A stretch of DNA of 7,669 nucleotides from Clostridia bacterium (lineage in GTDB: Bacteria > Bacillota > Clostridia > Christensenellales > Borkfalkiaceae), in NCBI GenBank assembly GCA_017421905.1, contig JAFOHH010000076.1:1-7669 (forward strand), read 5' to 3'. Under the pieces are notes generated by a model. The model was not told the origin of the DNA and made no database searches. It saw only the letters and a program-made list of their open reading frames with translations. Every line of letters begins with the position of its first letter. Within the stretch, counting starts at the first letter, position 1. The translations under genes and the position numbers were made by a program. Below, piece after piece: positions 1 to 6,269 of this stretch.

Positions 1-1
1 A

Positions 2-199
2 ATTTTAGCACGACGGGGGTATTTCTCTATTCCGACCTATGATTTTAAGCAAACGTATGATGAAAATGGGAATTCTATTTGGGAAAGTATTTGTATTATA
101 AAAGAAAAAAACAAAAATTTTTCTTCGAAAGCTTCCACCAAAAAAGATGCAAAAAAATCGTCTGCATACAAGATGTTGCAATATGTTTTGAATAATTAA
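2..199 (+). CDS. C-terminal part of a protein with a double-stranded-RNA-binding-like domain (5' end outside the window)
   Basis: An open frame enters from the left edge and ends at TAA 197-199, giving 65 visible residues. The visible part matches the layout of a double-stranded RNA-binding motif: a proline-tyrosine segment (IPTY, residues 10-13), a beta-hairpin region with a glycine turn (YDENGNSIWESICII, 19-33), a loop, then the basic start of the last helix (TKKDAKK, 46-52) followed by SSAYKMLQYVL. Families with this fold (RNase III C-terminus, stand-alone dsRNA-binding proteins) use the KK-x-AK motif to contact the RNA backbone. The rest of the protein is outside the window, so it could be a RNase III-like enzyme or a domain fused to something else. 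The histidine common after the glycine turn in RNase III is replaced by tryptophan here. It appears co-transcribed with the acidic gene 9 bases downstream. The frame is clear; the domain call is by eye. Confidence 0.6.
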   Translation: MLARRGYFSIPTYDFKQTYDENGNSIWESICIIKEKNKNFSSKASTKKDAKKSSAYKMLQYVLNN

Positions 200-208
200 A
201 GGTGTGAT

Positions 209-352
209 ATGACAAAATGGTGTTTTAATTATGATTCTGGCGAATACGAACAGATAGATAAGGATGGTTTTAGCTGGGATCAAGGAGAATATGTGTGTAA
301 TTGGGACGATAGTGAATATCGCCGTGAGGCCGAAGAGGAAGAAGATGAATAG
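209..352 (+). CDS. Small, very acidic hypothetical protein, 47 aa, with a triplicated aromatic-D-x-x-E-Y motif
   Basis: This frame starts at ATG 209 after a good ribosome binding site (AAAGGTG, 198-204, 4 bases away) and ends at TAG 350-352. I do not recognise a family. The protein has 17 Asp/Glu against 4 Lys/Arg and ends in a run of acids (residues 40-47). A short motif appears three times: YDSGEY (8-13), WDQGEY (23-28) and WDDSEY (32-37). There is no signal peptide or membrane segment, so it is probably cytosolic. It begins 9 bases after the dsRNA-binding-like gene, which suggests one transcript, and is followed by a strong hairpin at 366-398. An acidic partner of a basic nucleic-acid-binding protein is an attractive idea but is inference only. 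The binding site, operon position and following terminator favour a real gene. Confidence 0.6.
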   Translation: MTKWCFNYDSGEYEQIDKDGFSWDQGEYVCNWDDSEYRREAEEEEDE

Positions 353-365
353 TAAATAAAATTTA

Positions 366-410
366 TGCCGCCGAAGATTATTAAAATCTTCGGCGGCAAT
401 TATATTTCTT
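366..410 (+). terminator. Hairpin terminator after the acidic small gene, possibly bidirectional
   Basis: A perfect 14-base-pair stem (366-379 with 385-398) closes a 5-base loop. The lower half is GC-rich. On the + strand it is followed by a T-rich but interrupted tail (400-410), and on the minus strand by the AT-rich stretch at 351-365. It starts 14 bases after the stop of the acidic gene, which fits transcription ending there. It may also back up the tRNA terminator from the other side. Confidence 0.75.
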
Positions 411-424
411 TGGACAAAAAAGAT

Positions 425-469
425 TTATTAAAAATAAAAAACCTCCTCGAATGCTCTCCGAGAAGGTTT
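425..469 (-). terminator. Rho-independent terminator of tRNA-Ser
   Basis: Read on the minus strand, the bases just after the tRNA CCA end form a stem of about 12 pairs (459-470 with 438-449, one G-U pair) around a 9-base loop. A U-rich tail follows at 425-440. The stem begins at the last base of the tRNA, so termination follows the tRNA directly. Confidence 0.85.
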
Positions 470-558
470 TGGCAGAGCGGGTGGGATTCGAACCCACGAG
501 CCCTTGCGGACTACCTGATTTCGAGTCAGGCCCGTTATGACCACTTCGATACCGCTCC
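470..558 (-). tRNA. tRNA-Ser, anticodon CGA (reads UCG)
   Basis: Read on the minus strand this is a complete 89-base class II tRNA including an encoded CCA (472-470). The acceptor stem is GGAGCGG with CCGCTCT, so the first pair is a G-U wobble. The D stem is short. The anticodon stem is CCTGA/TCAGG around loop CTCGAAA, with CGA at 523-521. A long variable arm (AGTCC-GCAA-GGGCT) and a T arm with the TTCGAAT loop follow. The long variable arm and G73 fit serine identity. It has its own promoter (635-663) and terminator (425-469), so it is a single-gene transcription unit. Its 3' end faces the low-G+C segment at the left edge. A separate tRNA-Ser(UGA) is expected elsewhere in the genome. Confidence 0.98.
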
Positions 559-634
559 AAATATAGCGCCCAAAGGCGCAACTGCTTTAACCGACCGCGA
601 ATCTCTTTTCGTAGCCGCCCAAAGTTACCTGCAT

Positions 635-663
635 AGTATAGCAAACTTTCGGCGTTTCGTCAA
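635..663 (-). promoter_or_regulatory. Sigma-A type promoter of tRNA-Ser
   Basis: On the minus strand, TTGACG (663-658) and TATACT (640-635) are separated by exactly 17 bases. The start is expected near 628, leaving a 5' leader of about 70 bases before the tRNA at 558, to be removed presumably by RNase P. Within this leader a small hairpin (GCGCC at 566-570 with GGCGC at 575-579) sits 7 bases before the mature 5' end. Confidence 0.75.
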
Positions 664-710
664 ATATTTCGCAGCGAAAAGCAAATAATTTTCCGCAATA
701 ACTTTTTTTA

Positions 711-741
711 ATAAAAAGGCTTGCGTTTTTGCGGCACCCTT
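711..741 (-). terminator. Possible weak terminator of the GH36 gene
   Basis: After the GH36 stop (752-750) the minus strand shows AAGG (741-738) pairing with CCTT (719-716) and TGC (736-734) pairing with GCA (724-722). A small internal loop separates the two helices, and a TTTTTATT tail follows. The stem is short and interrupted, so some read-through toward the tRNA-Ser promoter is possible. Confidence 0.4.
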
Positions 742-749
742 CCCAAAGG

Positions 750-2633
750 TTACTGCGCTTCTATCGGCTCGTATTCCACAAGGGCGCTGGCGCGTTTGCG
801 GTCAATTTTTACCCAAAAATCGGTTGCAAGCTCTTCGCCTGGTAAAACAAATTCTTCGGTTTGCATTGCCTCGTCGGTAATCGTTACGCGATAGGTTTTA
901 TCGGGGTCTATGCGATATAACGCGGTGCAGAAAATGGGGTTTAACGCATCTTTTTTGCGGAAGAAGTACGCAATGCCCTTGCCGTCGCGCTCTAACTGAT
1001 AGGCTGCCCAATCGTCCGTTTTTAAATTGGGCTCGGTTAGGGGAAAGAAGGTTCCGTTCCAAAAATAACGGGTACGTTTGGCTTCTTCAATTACTGCTTT
1101 TACCGAATCGGGATTAAAGTTGGGGTTTAGCACGTCAAAATTGCACGCTACGCCACCCGTTGCTGCGCCGCGCATGTCGTAAGGAACACTTTCCCATACA
1201 CCCGAGCAGGTGTAGGGCAAATAGCGGTTTAAGGAGAGCGTTTGCAGGTTGTTCCAAACCGAGGTCGCAAAGTTTTCGTGCTCGGGGAAGCATCCCGTAT
1301 CGCTTCTCCAAAGGTTTACCGCACGCTTGGCAGTTTCCAAATCCATACGTCTGCCGCCCGAAGCGCAGTTGTCAATCATCAGGTGGGGAAACCGAGCCGT
1401 AAGGTCGTCCCAAAGGCGGTAAAGGCCTTCTACGTAGTGCATTTCCAGTACGCCCTTGCGGTTTTCTTCGTCAAAAGCGCGCCAAAAATCGAGCACGTCA
1501 AAGCAGTTTTGGTCTTGGCGGTAAATATCCACGCCGTTTTGCGCAATCATATCGCCCAAAAAGGCGGTTAGGTATTCTCTTGCGGCAGGCTCTGCCAAAT
1601 TAAACAGCGCGTCGTCCGGAGCGTCCTTTCTAACAAGCAAAAATTCTGGGTGGTTGCGCCACGTTTCCGTTTCTTTATGAATGCGTTCGGGCTCAAACCA
1701 AAGCACGAAGCGCATGCCCTTTTCATGGGCGGCGTCCGATACTTTTTTCAGTCCGTTGGGAAAGCCGGGAACGAAGGAGTAGTTTCCCACACCCAGCGGA
1801 AAGCAGCCAGGAAACCAGGCGGCGTCTAGCCAAACGGTATCAAACCCGCATTTAGCGGCAACGGCAACCTCGCGCAGCTGCCCTTCTTCGGTATTCCAAG
1901 AGGGGTCCTTGTTCGTGCCGCATTGCCCTGCAAAGTAGCGGTCGAAGGGTTGAATGGAAACGGGCAGGTTGATATCTTCCTTCCTTTTTGCTTTGGGGCT
2001 GAATTTTTCGCGCATCAGGTCGCGGAAGTCGGCGCGGGCAAGGATGGGTTCGCCCCCTTCCATAACAAGGCAAAGGGGAAAGCGTACCGATTCGCTTGGC
2101 TTTAAGTAAAAGTCGCAGTCGCAAAGCCCTACCTGCACGTTTGCCGTGCGTGCCGCGCCCAAAAGGTCCAAGCTCCATTGTCCCGTCCAACCAATGCCGC
2201 ATACGTAGGTGGTTTTTCCGTCGCTCAAATCAAAAAAGGGGAAGCCCGTTACGTTGGAGGAACGTCCGCCGTGGGGTTCTACGTGGTAGCGATTTTCGGA
2301 CAAAGGCTTTGCAAACGGCACAAAGGATCTCTCGCCGCAATCGTCGCCGGAAAGGCCGCTATAAGTAATTTCGCCCGTAAAGGGAAGGTCGATATTTAGC
2401 GAGCGCACGTTTGTAATTTGCGGGGAATTTTCCCTTCCGTTATTCGTAATGCGAAGAAGGGTTGTTATCGCGTTTTTTGCAGGAAATTCCACGGTCAATT
2501 CTACTGTGAGGGTAGAAGAAGTAAAAGTATAAACGCCGTTTTGTTGGGAAAGAAGAGCGGGGACGAGGTCTATTTGCTCTCCGCCGACGGTAAGAGATGC
2601 CACCCGACTATTTAAAAGGGTTTCAAAATTCAT
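750..2633 (-). CDS. GH36-family alpha-galactosidase-type glycoside hydrolase, 627 aa
   Basis: The protein has the layout of clan GH-D family 36 enzymes. A beta-rich N-terminal domain (about 1-215) precedes a catalytic barrel (about 225-530) and a C-terminal beta domain (about 540-627). Visible motifs are WLDAAWF (268-274), WFEPERI (312-318), YRQDQN (371-376), NCASGGRRMD (422-431) and LWRSD (441-445). By family knowledge the Asp of the (K/R)-x-D-x-N motif, D374, is the nucleophile and the Asp of RSD, D445, is the acid/base. Their 71-residue spacing fits GH36. Such enzymes release terminal alpha-galactose, or alpha-N-acetylgalactosamine in some members, from raffinose- or melibiose-type sugars or glycans; the exact substrate cannot be read here. 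It is shorter than the ~730-residue AgaA type. There is no signal peptide, so it is probably cytosolic and would act on imported oligosaccharides, although no transporter gene is visible. The start is fixed by AAAAGGAGC (2646-2638), 5 bases before the ATG. It has its own promoter at 2696-2724. Confidence 0.9.
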   Translation of the reverse strand: MNFETLLNSRVASLTVGGEQIDLVPALLSQQNGVYTFTSSTLTVELTVEFPAKNAITTLLRITNNGRENSPQITNVRSLNIDLPFTGEITYSGLSGDDCGERSFVPFAKPLSENRYHVEPHGGRSSNVTGFPFFDLSDGKTTYVCGIGWTGQWSLDLLGAARTANVQVGLCDCDFYLKPSESVRFPLCLVMEGGEPILARADFRDLMREKFSPKAKRKEDINLPVSIQPFDRYFAGQCGTNKDPSWNTEEGQLREVAVAAKCGFDTVWLDAAWFPGCFPLGVGNYSFVPGFPNGLKKVSDAAHEKGMRFVLWFEPERIHKETETWRNHPEFLLVRKDAPDDALFNLAEPAAREYLTAFLGDMIAQNGVDIYRQDQNCFDVLDFWRAFDEENRKGVLEMHYVEGLYRLWDDLTARFPHLMIDNCASGGRRMDLETAKRAVNLWRSDTGCFPEHENFATSVWNNLQTLSLNRYLPYTCSGVWESVPYDMRGAATGGVACNFDVLNPNFNPDSVKAVIEEAKRTRYFWNGTFFPLTEPNLKTDDWAAYQLERDGKGIAYFFRKKDALNPIFCTALYRIDPDKTYRVTITDEAMQTEEFVLPGEELATDFWVKIDRKRASALVEYEPIEAQ

Positions 2634-2651
2634 AATTGCTCCTTTTGGCGT

Positions 2652-2691
2652 ACCTTGCTTTTAAAAAACGCATGCGCCGCACCTTGCTTTT
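2652..2691 (-). repeat. Direct repeat flanking a palindrome in the GH36 leader (possible operator)
   Basis: The 11-base sequence ACCTTGCTTTT occurs at 2652-2662 and again at 2681-2691, 29 bases apart. The palindrome CGCATGCG (2669-2676) lies almost midway between them. The right copy covers the predicted transcription start and the left copy lies in the 5' leader. A regulator site is possible but not shown. Confidence 0.4.
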
Positions 2692-2695
2692 GTTG

Positions 2696-2724
2696 ATTAT
2701 AGCATACTTTTTTTGCCCTTTCAA
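2696..2724 (-). promoter_or_regulatory. Sigma-A type promoter of the GH36 gene
   Basis: On the minus strand, TTGAAA (2724-2719) and a perfect TATAAT (2701-2696) are 17 bases apart. The start is predicted near 2689, giving a leader of about 55 bases. Further upstream (2731-2774) lie AT-rich partial inverted repeats, including CGCAAAA (2732-2738) with TTTTGCG (2761-2767). These could be an activator or repressor site. No clear catabolite-repression element was found. Confidence 0.8.
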
Positions 2725-2827
2725 TCTTTATCGCAAAAAAGATAGTATTTTTTTAAGGGCTTTTGCGCGAAAAACAGCAGAAGGAAAATGCTTGCCCCAA
2801 CGAATAGAAAGTAAAGAACCAAACTGC

Positions 2828-2927
2828 TAAGAAATAAAAGCCCCCTTGGCTTACAGTTAAGAAATAAAACCAGCCGCCCTTGACTTACGGTTAAGAAATA
2901 AAACCAGCCGCCCCAAAGGGGCGGCTG
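2828..2927. repeat. Tandem repeat of about 30-34 bases made from terminator 3' arm plus U-tail
   Basis: TAAGAAATAAAA starts at 2828, 2858 and 2892. The units are 30 and 34 bases, and the third merges into the mnmG terminator hairpin. Read on the minus strand, units 2 and 3 carry GGGCGGCTGG-TTTTATTTCTTAAC followed by a near-identical spacer (CCGTAAGTCAA or CTGTAAGCCAA). The last unit (2857-2828) is shortened to GGGGGCTTTTATTTCTTA. Each unit thus repeats the 3' half of the hairpin and its U-tail. This spacer region (2634-2983) contains no gene I would accept. Confidence 0.85.
2891..2927 (-). terminator. Rho-independent terminator of the dnaA-mnmG operon
   Basis: A perfect 10-base-pair GC-rich stem, CAGCCGCCCC with GGGGCGGCTG (2927-2918 and 2914-2905 on the minus strand), closes a 3-base loop. 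The tail GTTTTATTTCTTAA follows at 2904-2891. It lies 57 bases after the mnmG stop. Two more U-tailed partial copies of its 3' arm follow downstream; the last (AAGCC/GGCTT, then TTATTT) could form a small hairpin of its own. Confidence 0.9.
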
Positions 2928-2983
2928 TAAATATAAAAAATTCAAGTGCTAGCAGGCGGGTCTAATTCGCAAAGCCCAAACGG

Positions 2984-4843
2984 CTATTTCTTTAAATATA
3001 CCATTAAAACGGTGATATCGGCGGGGGAAACGCCCGAAATGCGGCTAGCCTGCCCTAAGTTTTCGGGGCGGATTTTATTCAGCTTTTGCCGTGCCTCTAA
3101 ACGCAAGCCGTCAATTTGGGCGTAATCGAGATCGGCAGGAAGGAGCACGTCCTCCATTTTTTTGCTTTTTTCAATCAGCTTTAAGCTTTTTTCGAGATAG
3201 CCCGAATATTTAAAGTCGATTTCCACCGTTTCTTTAATGTCGTTGGGGATGTCTGCAAGCGCGTTAAACGCCTCGCAAATTTCGTAAATATTAATGCCGC
3301 GGCGCACCATATCGGCGTAAGAAACACCGCTGTTTGGCATATCGTAGCCGTGCGTTGCAAGGAATTCGCTTACCTTTTGGGGGGAATGAATTACGCTGCA
3401 CTCCTCTACGGCTTGGGCGTGCAAAGCTCTGCGGCTTAAATATTTTTCCCAACGCTCCTCGGAAACGAGCCCGGCCTCTCTTCCTATGGGGGTAAGGCGC
3501 AAATCGGCGTTGTCTTGGCGCAGAATTAAACGGTATTCCGCGCGAGAAGTCATCATACGGTAGGGTTCGTTCGTGCCCTTGGTAACGAGGTCGTCAATTA
3601 AAACCCCAATGTAGGCTTGGTCGCGGCGGAGCACAACAGGCGGCTTGTTTTGCATGGAAAGGGAGGCGTTTAAACCTGCCATAAGTCCTTGCGCGGCGGC
3701 CTCTTCGTAGCCGCTCGTGCCGTTAATTTGCCCTGCGAAATACAAGCCTGCAATGCGCTTGCTTTCTAAAGAAGGCTTTAATTCTAGCGGATCGATGCAG
3801 TCGTATTCTATGGCGTAAGCAAAGCGCATAATTTCGCAGTTTTCCAGCCCGGGAACGGTACGGTACATGGCAATTTGTACGTCGTGAGGGAGAGAGGAGC
3901 TCATACCCTGCACGTAAATTTCGCCGCCGCTTGCGTCCTCCGGCTCTAAAAACAGCTGATGACGCTCCTTATCGGCAAAGCGCACCACCTTGTCCTCGAT
4001 AGAAGGGCAATAACGCGGGCCAATGCCTTTAATATCGCCGCCGTAAAGGGGGCTGCGGTGTAGATTTGCGCGAATAATATCGTGCGTGCGCTCGTTGGTA
4101 TAAGTGAGGTGGCAGGGGATTTGTTCCTTTTTTACGGGTGGGGAAAGGAAGGAAAAGGGATAAAGGTCGGTTTCTCCCGGTTGCACTTCACACTTGGAAA
4201 AATCGATGGAGCGTGCGGCAACGCGTGCCGGCGTACCCGTTTTAAAGCGGCGGATTTCAAACCCAAGCGAAGCAATGCTTTTTGTAAGCTCGTTTGCGGC
4301 GGCAAAGCCGTTAGGACCTACGTTTTGGCTAAATTCGCCCGTAATTACGCGCGCTTTTAAGTATACACCCGTGCAAATAACGGCGCATTTGCAAAAAAAC
4401 GTGCCGCCAAAGGTGTTTTTTACGCCCACTACCGCGCCGTTTTCTACTAAAATTTCCGAAGCCTCGCATTGTACGATGCGCAAATTTTCCTGCATTTCCA
4501 GCGTTTGCTTCATAATGCGGTGGTAATGGTTTTTATCTTCTTGTCCGCGCAGGCTGTGTACCGCCGCGCCTTTGCCGCGGTTAAGCATGCGCATTTGCAG
4601 GGCGGCTTTATCGGCGGCAATTCCCATTTCTCCGCCAAGCGCGTCCAGTTCTCGCACCAAATTGCCCTTTGCCGTACCACCGATAGAGGGGTTACAGGGC
4701 ATAAAGCCGATGCTATCTAAATTGAGGGTAAGAAGGGCGGTTTTCATGCCCGTTCTTGCAAGGGCAAGCGCGGCTTCTACGCCGGCGTGTCCACTGCCAA
4801 CGACAACCGCGTCGAAAACGCCTTCGGTAAAATTCGTTTCCAT
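2984..4843 (-). CDS. mnmG: MnmG (GidA), FAD-dependent tRNA wobble-uridine modification enzyme, 619 aa
   Basis: MnmG works with MnmE to build the 5-carboxymethylaminomethyl group on uridine 34 of tRNAs that read two-codon boxes, using FAD, NADH, methylenetetrahydrofolate and glycine or ammonium, in the cytosol. The sequence shows the N-terminal FAD loop GSGHAG (16-21), the PCNPSIGG segment with C50, the signature [11 protein letters not shown] (275-285) with the second conserved cysteine C279, and the second signature [17 protein letters not shown] (370-386). The C-terminal helical, MnmE-interacting part includes YSGYLEK (547-552 region) and ends [19 protein letters not shown]. The length is close to the usual ~625, so it appears complete. 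Its ATG lies 1 base after the dnaA stop and only a weak GAAGAAA precedes it inside the dnaA end, so translation is probably coupled to dnaA. The usual partner mnmE is not adjacent. A strong terminator follows at 2891-2927. Confidence 0.98.
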   Translation of the reverse strand: METNFTEGVFDAVVVGSGHAGVEAALALARTGMKTALLTLNLDSIGFMPCNPSIGGTAKGNLVRELDALGGEMGIAADKAALQMRMLNRGKGAAVHSLRGQEDKNHYHRIMKQTLEMQENLRIVQCEASEILVENGAVVGVKNTFGGTFFCKCAVICTGVYLKARVITGEFSQNVGPNGFAAANELTKSIASLGFEIRRFKTGTPARVAARSIDFSKCEVQPGETDLYPFSFLSPPVKKEQIPCHLTYTNERTHDIIRANLHRSPLYGGDIKGIGPRYCPSIEDKVVRFADKERHQLFLEPEDASGGEIYVQGMSSSLPHDVQIAMYRTVPGLENCEIMRFAYAIEYDCIDPLELKPSLESKRIAGLYFAGQINGTSGYEEAAAQGLMAGLNASLSMQNKPPVVLRRDQAYIGVLIDDLVTKGTNEPYRMMTSRAEYRLILRQDNADLRLTPIGREAGLVSEERWEKYLSRRALHAQAVEECSVIHSPQKVSEFLATHGYDMPNSGVSYADMVRRGINIYEICEAFNALADIPNDIKETVEIDFKYSGYLEKSLKLIEKSKKMEDVLLPADLDYAQIDGLRLEARQKLNKIRPENLGQASRISGVSPADITVLMVYLKK

Positions 4844-4844
4844 A

Positions 4845-6167
4845 TTATTTCTTCAAAATGAGGTTTTTCAAATCGCTAATTTGCGTTGCAAGTCTGTCGC
4901 TCGTTTTAATTTGTTCGGCAATTTTGTCGCGCGCGTGAATAACGGTGGTATGATCTCTTCCGCCCATTGCTTGGCCAATTGCCACGAGGGGGAGATTGAT
5001 CAGCTCGGTAATCAAATAAATGCAAATTTGGCGGGGCTCTACCAGCTCTTTATTGCGTTTTTTACCAAGCAGGTTTTCTTTGGTTAGCTTAAAGTAGTCG
5101 CAAACGGCATCGATAACGGTATCCGTAGTCATTACCTCGCGAGAGGTTTCTTTGGAAAAACGGAGTGCCTCCTTTGCAAATTCGGGGGTGATGGGTCTGT
5201 TTTCCAAAGCCGCAAGAAAGAGCACGCTCTTTAAGCGGCCTTCTAAGGTGCGAATATCGCTAATGGAGTCGCCCGCAATGAGTTCTAACACGCTGTTATC
5301 GAGAATTTTCTTTTCTTCTGCCGCTTTTTTCTTTAAAATGGCAATTTTGGTTTCGATATCAGGCGGTTGAACGTCTGCAATAAGGCCGCCTTCAAAGCGG
5401 GTGCGCAAACGGTCCTCTAAAAGGGCAATTTCGCTGGGATGACGGTCGGAGGAAAGAATAATTTGCTTGTTTTGGTTATGCAGCTCGTTAAAGGTATGGA
5501 AAAATTCTTCCTGCGTCGATTGCTTGTTTGCGATAAATTGAATATCGTCGATAATAAATACGTCTACGTTGCGGTATTTCAAGCGGAAGTCTACGCCGTT
5601 TTTTCTACCCGATTTAATGCTTTCAATCAGTTCGTTGGTAAACGATTCGCCCGTAACGTAAATAACGCGCAGCTCGGGCTTGGTTTTTTTAATGTGGTTG
5701 CCGATTGCGTGCATTACGTGCGTTTTGCCAAGACCCGTTCCGCCGTAAATAAACAGGGGGTTATAAGCAAAGCCGGGGTTTTCGGCAACGGCTTGCGCCG
5801 CCGCGTGTACGAATTTATTAGAGCTGCCTACAACAAAGCGGTCGAAGGTGTACTTGGGGTTAAGCTCCATCGGCTTTGCGCCTTCTGCCGCTTGCGATTT
5901 TTCCGCCAAAAAGTCCTCTTCCTTATCGGCAACAAACAGCTCAAAGCCCGTAAGCTGGGGCATTTCTTCAATAATGGCGTTGCGGATGCTATCCACGTAG
6001 CGGTTTAACATATTTGCCGAAAGGCGGTTGGTGGTATGGAGCACCAGCTTATCGTTGTTTATGTTTATGGCGGTTGAGGGGGCAATCCACGTTCCGTACG
6101 AAATAACGGGCATGGTTTTTTCCAAGCGTTTTTTCGCAGCTTCCCAAATAAGTTCGTATTGTTCCAT
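4845..6167 (-). CDS. dnaA: DnaA, chromosomal replication initiator ATPase, 440 aa
   Basis: DnaA binds 9-base boxes at the origin, forms an ATP-dependent filament, opens the DNA and helps load the helicase. It also acts as a transcription factor. All parts are visible: domain I (about 1-80, with the conserved W27 region), a short linker (about 81-103), and the AAA+ domain. The AAA+ domain has Walker A GGTGLGKT (142-149), Walker B VDVFIIDD (201-208), sensor 1 ILSSDRHP (237-244), the box VII arginine region [10 protein letters not shown] (253-262) and sensor 2 RTLEG (306-310). The DNA-binding domain has the signature [17 protein letters not shown] (396-412). The length is typical and nothing looks broken. 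GAGGT (6178-6174) lies 6 bases before the ATG and supports this start. It is first in an operon with mnmG and divergent from recF. dnaN, its usual downstream neighbour, is absent. A DnaA box next to its promoter suggests autoregulation. Confidence 0.99.
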   Translation of the reverse strand: MEQYELIWEAAKKRLEKTMPVISYGTWIAPSTAININNDKLVLHTTNRLSANMLNRYVDSIRNAIIEEMPQLTGFELFVADKEEDFLAEKSQAAEGAKPMELNPKYTFDRFVVGSSNKFVHAAAQAVAENPGFAYNPLFIYGGTGLGKTHVMHAIGNHIKKTKPELRVIYVTGESFTNELIESIKSGRKNGVDFRLKYRNVDVFIIDDIQFIANKQSTQEEFFHTFNELHNQNKQIILSSDRHPSEIALLEDRLRTRFEGGLIADVQPPDIETKIAILKKKAAEEKKILDNSVLELIAGDSISDIRTLEGRLKSVLFLAALENRPITPEFAKEALRFSKETSREVMTTDTVIDAVCDYFKLTKENLLGKKRNKELVEPRQICIYLITELINLPLVAIGQAMGGRDHTTVIHARDKIAEQIKTSDRLATQISDLKNLILKK

Positions 6168-6184
6168 AAATTTACCTCAATCTT

Positions 6185-6213
6185 TTGCAAGTTTCAAAAA
6201 AATTTGTTATAAT
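6185..6213 (+). promoter_or_regulatory. Promoter of recF, extended -10 type
   Basis: On the + strand TTGCAA (6185-6190) is followed after 17 bases by TATAAT (6208-6213), preceded by TGT (6205-6207) as an extended -10. The start is predicted near 6220, about 75 bases before the recF ATG. The 17-base dyad at 6225-6241 lies just downstream of this start, where a bound protein could block elongation or initiation. Confidence 0.75.
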
Positions 6214-6224
6214 AGTACTGTCTA

Positions 6225-6241
6225 TATGGTATTGTACCATA
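6225..6241. promoter_or_regulatory. Perfect 17-base dyad between dnaA and recF (candidate shared operator)
   Basis: TATGGTA and TACCATA form perfect 7-base arms around TTG. On the minus strand the dyad contains the candidate dnaA -10 (TACAAT, 6236-6231). On the + strand it begins about 5 bases after the predicted recF start. A dimeric DNA-binding protein here could control both genes. I do not recognise the site as belonging to a known regulator. As RNA it could also form a 7-pair hairpin with a 3-base loop at the 5' end of the recF transcript. Confidence 0.6.
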
Positions 6242-6259
6242 AAAAGGCAAAAAAGAAAA
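6231..6259 (-). promoter_or_regulatory. Candidate dnaA promoter
   Basis: On the minus strand TACAAT (6236-6231) matches the -10 consensus at 5 of 6 positions and is preceded by TGG as an extended -10. The -35 at 17 bases (TTTTCT, 6259-6254) is weak, so an activator or the extended -10 would be needed. The predicted start near 6224 gives a leader of about 57 bases. The DnaA box starts one base upstream of this -35. A second, poorer candidate (-10 TATTAT near 6210-6215) cannot be excluded. Confidence 0.5.
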
Positions 6260-6260
6260 G

Positions 6261-6269
6261 TTATCCACA
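6261..6269 (+). promoter_or_regulatory. Consensus DnaA box
   Basis: TTATCCACA matches the DnaA box consensus perfectly. It is the only perfect copy found by eye in the window. A weak two-mismatch version (TTTTCCAAA) lies at 6285-6293. The box sits immediately upstream of the candidate dnaA -35 and 25 bases before the recF ATG, a position suited to autoregulation of dnaA and effects on recF. Confidence 0.85.

Noticed and set aside
365..688. Frames on both strands across the tRNA-Ser gene
   Set aside because: They run through the tRNA, its terminator and promoter; such predicted proteins are common artefacts over tRNA genes.
2760..2775. TTTTGCGCGAAAAA as a catabolite-repression element
   Set aside because: It has a CG-rich centre between A/T arms but does not fit the usual TG...CG...CA pattern and lies far upstream of the -35.
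2636..2830. Plus-strand 64-residue frame with a hydrophobic stretch
   Set aside because: It covers the GH36 promoter and leader, has no ribosome binding site, and looks like a chance frame in T-rich DNA.
2721..2945. Minus-strand 74-residue hydrophobic frame with repeated LWGGWFYFL-like segments
   Set aside because: It is the translation of the mnmG terminator and its tandem repeats; the unequal 30/34-base units and hairpin explain the pattern without a protein.
4572..5087. Plus-strand open frames over dnaA and mnmG (such as 171 residues here and 189 residues at 5439-6008)
   Set aside because: These are antisense shadows of strongly conserved genes, with low-complexity translations and no start signals.
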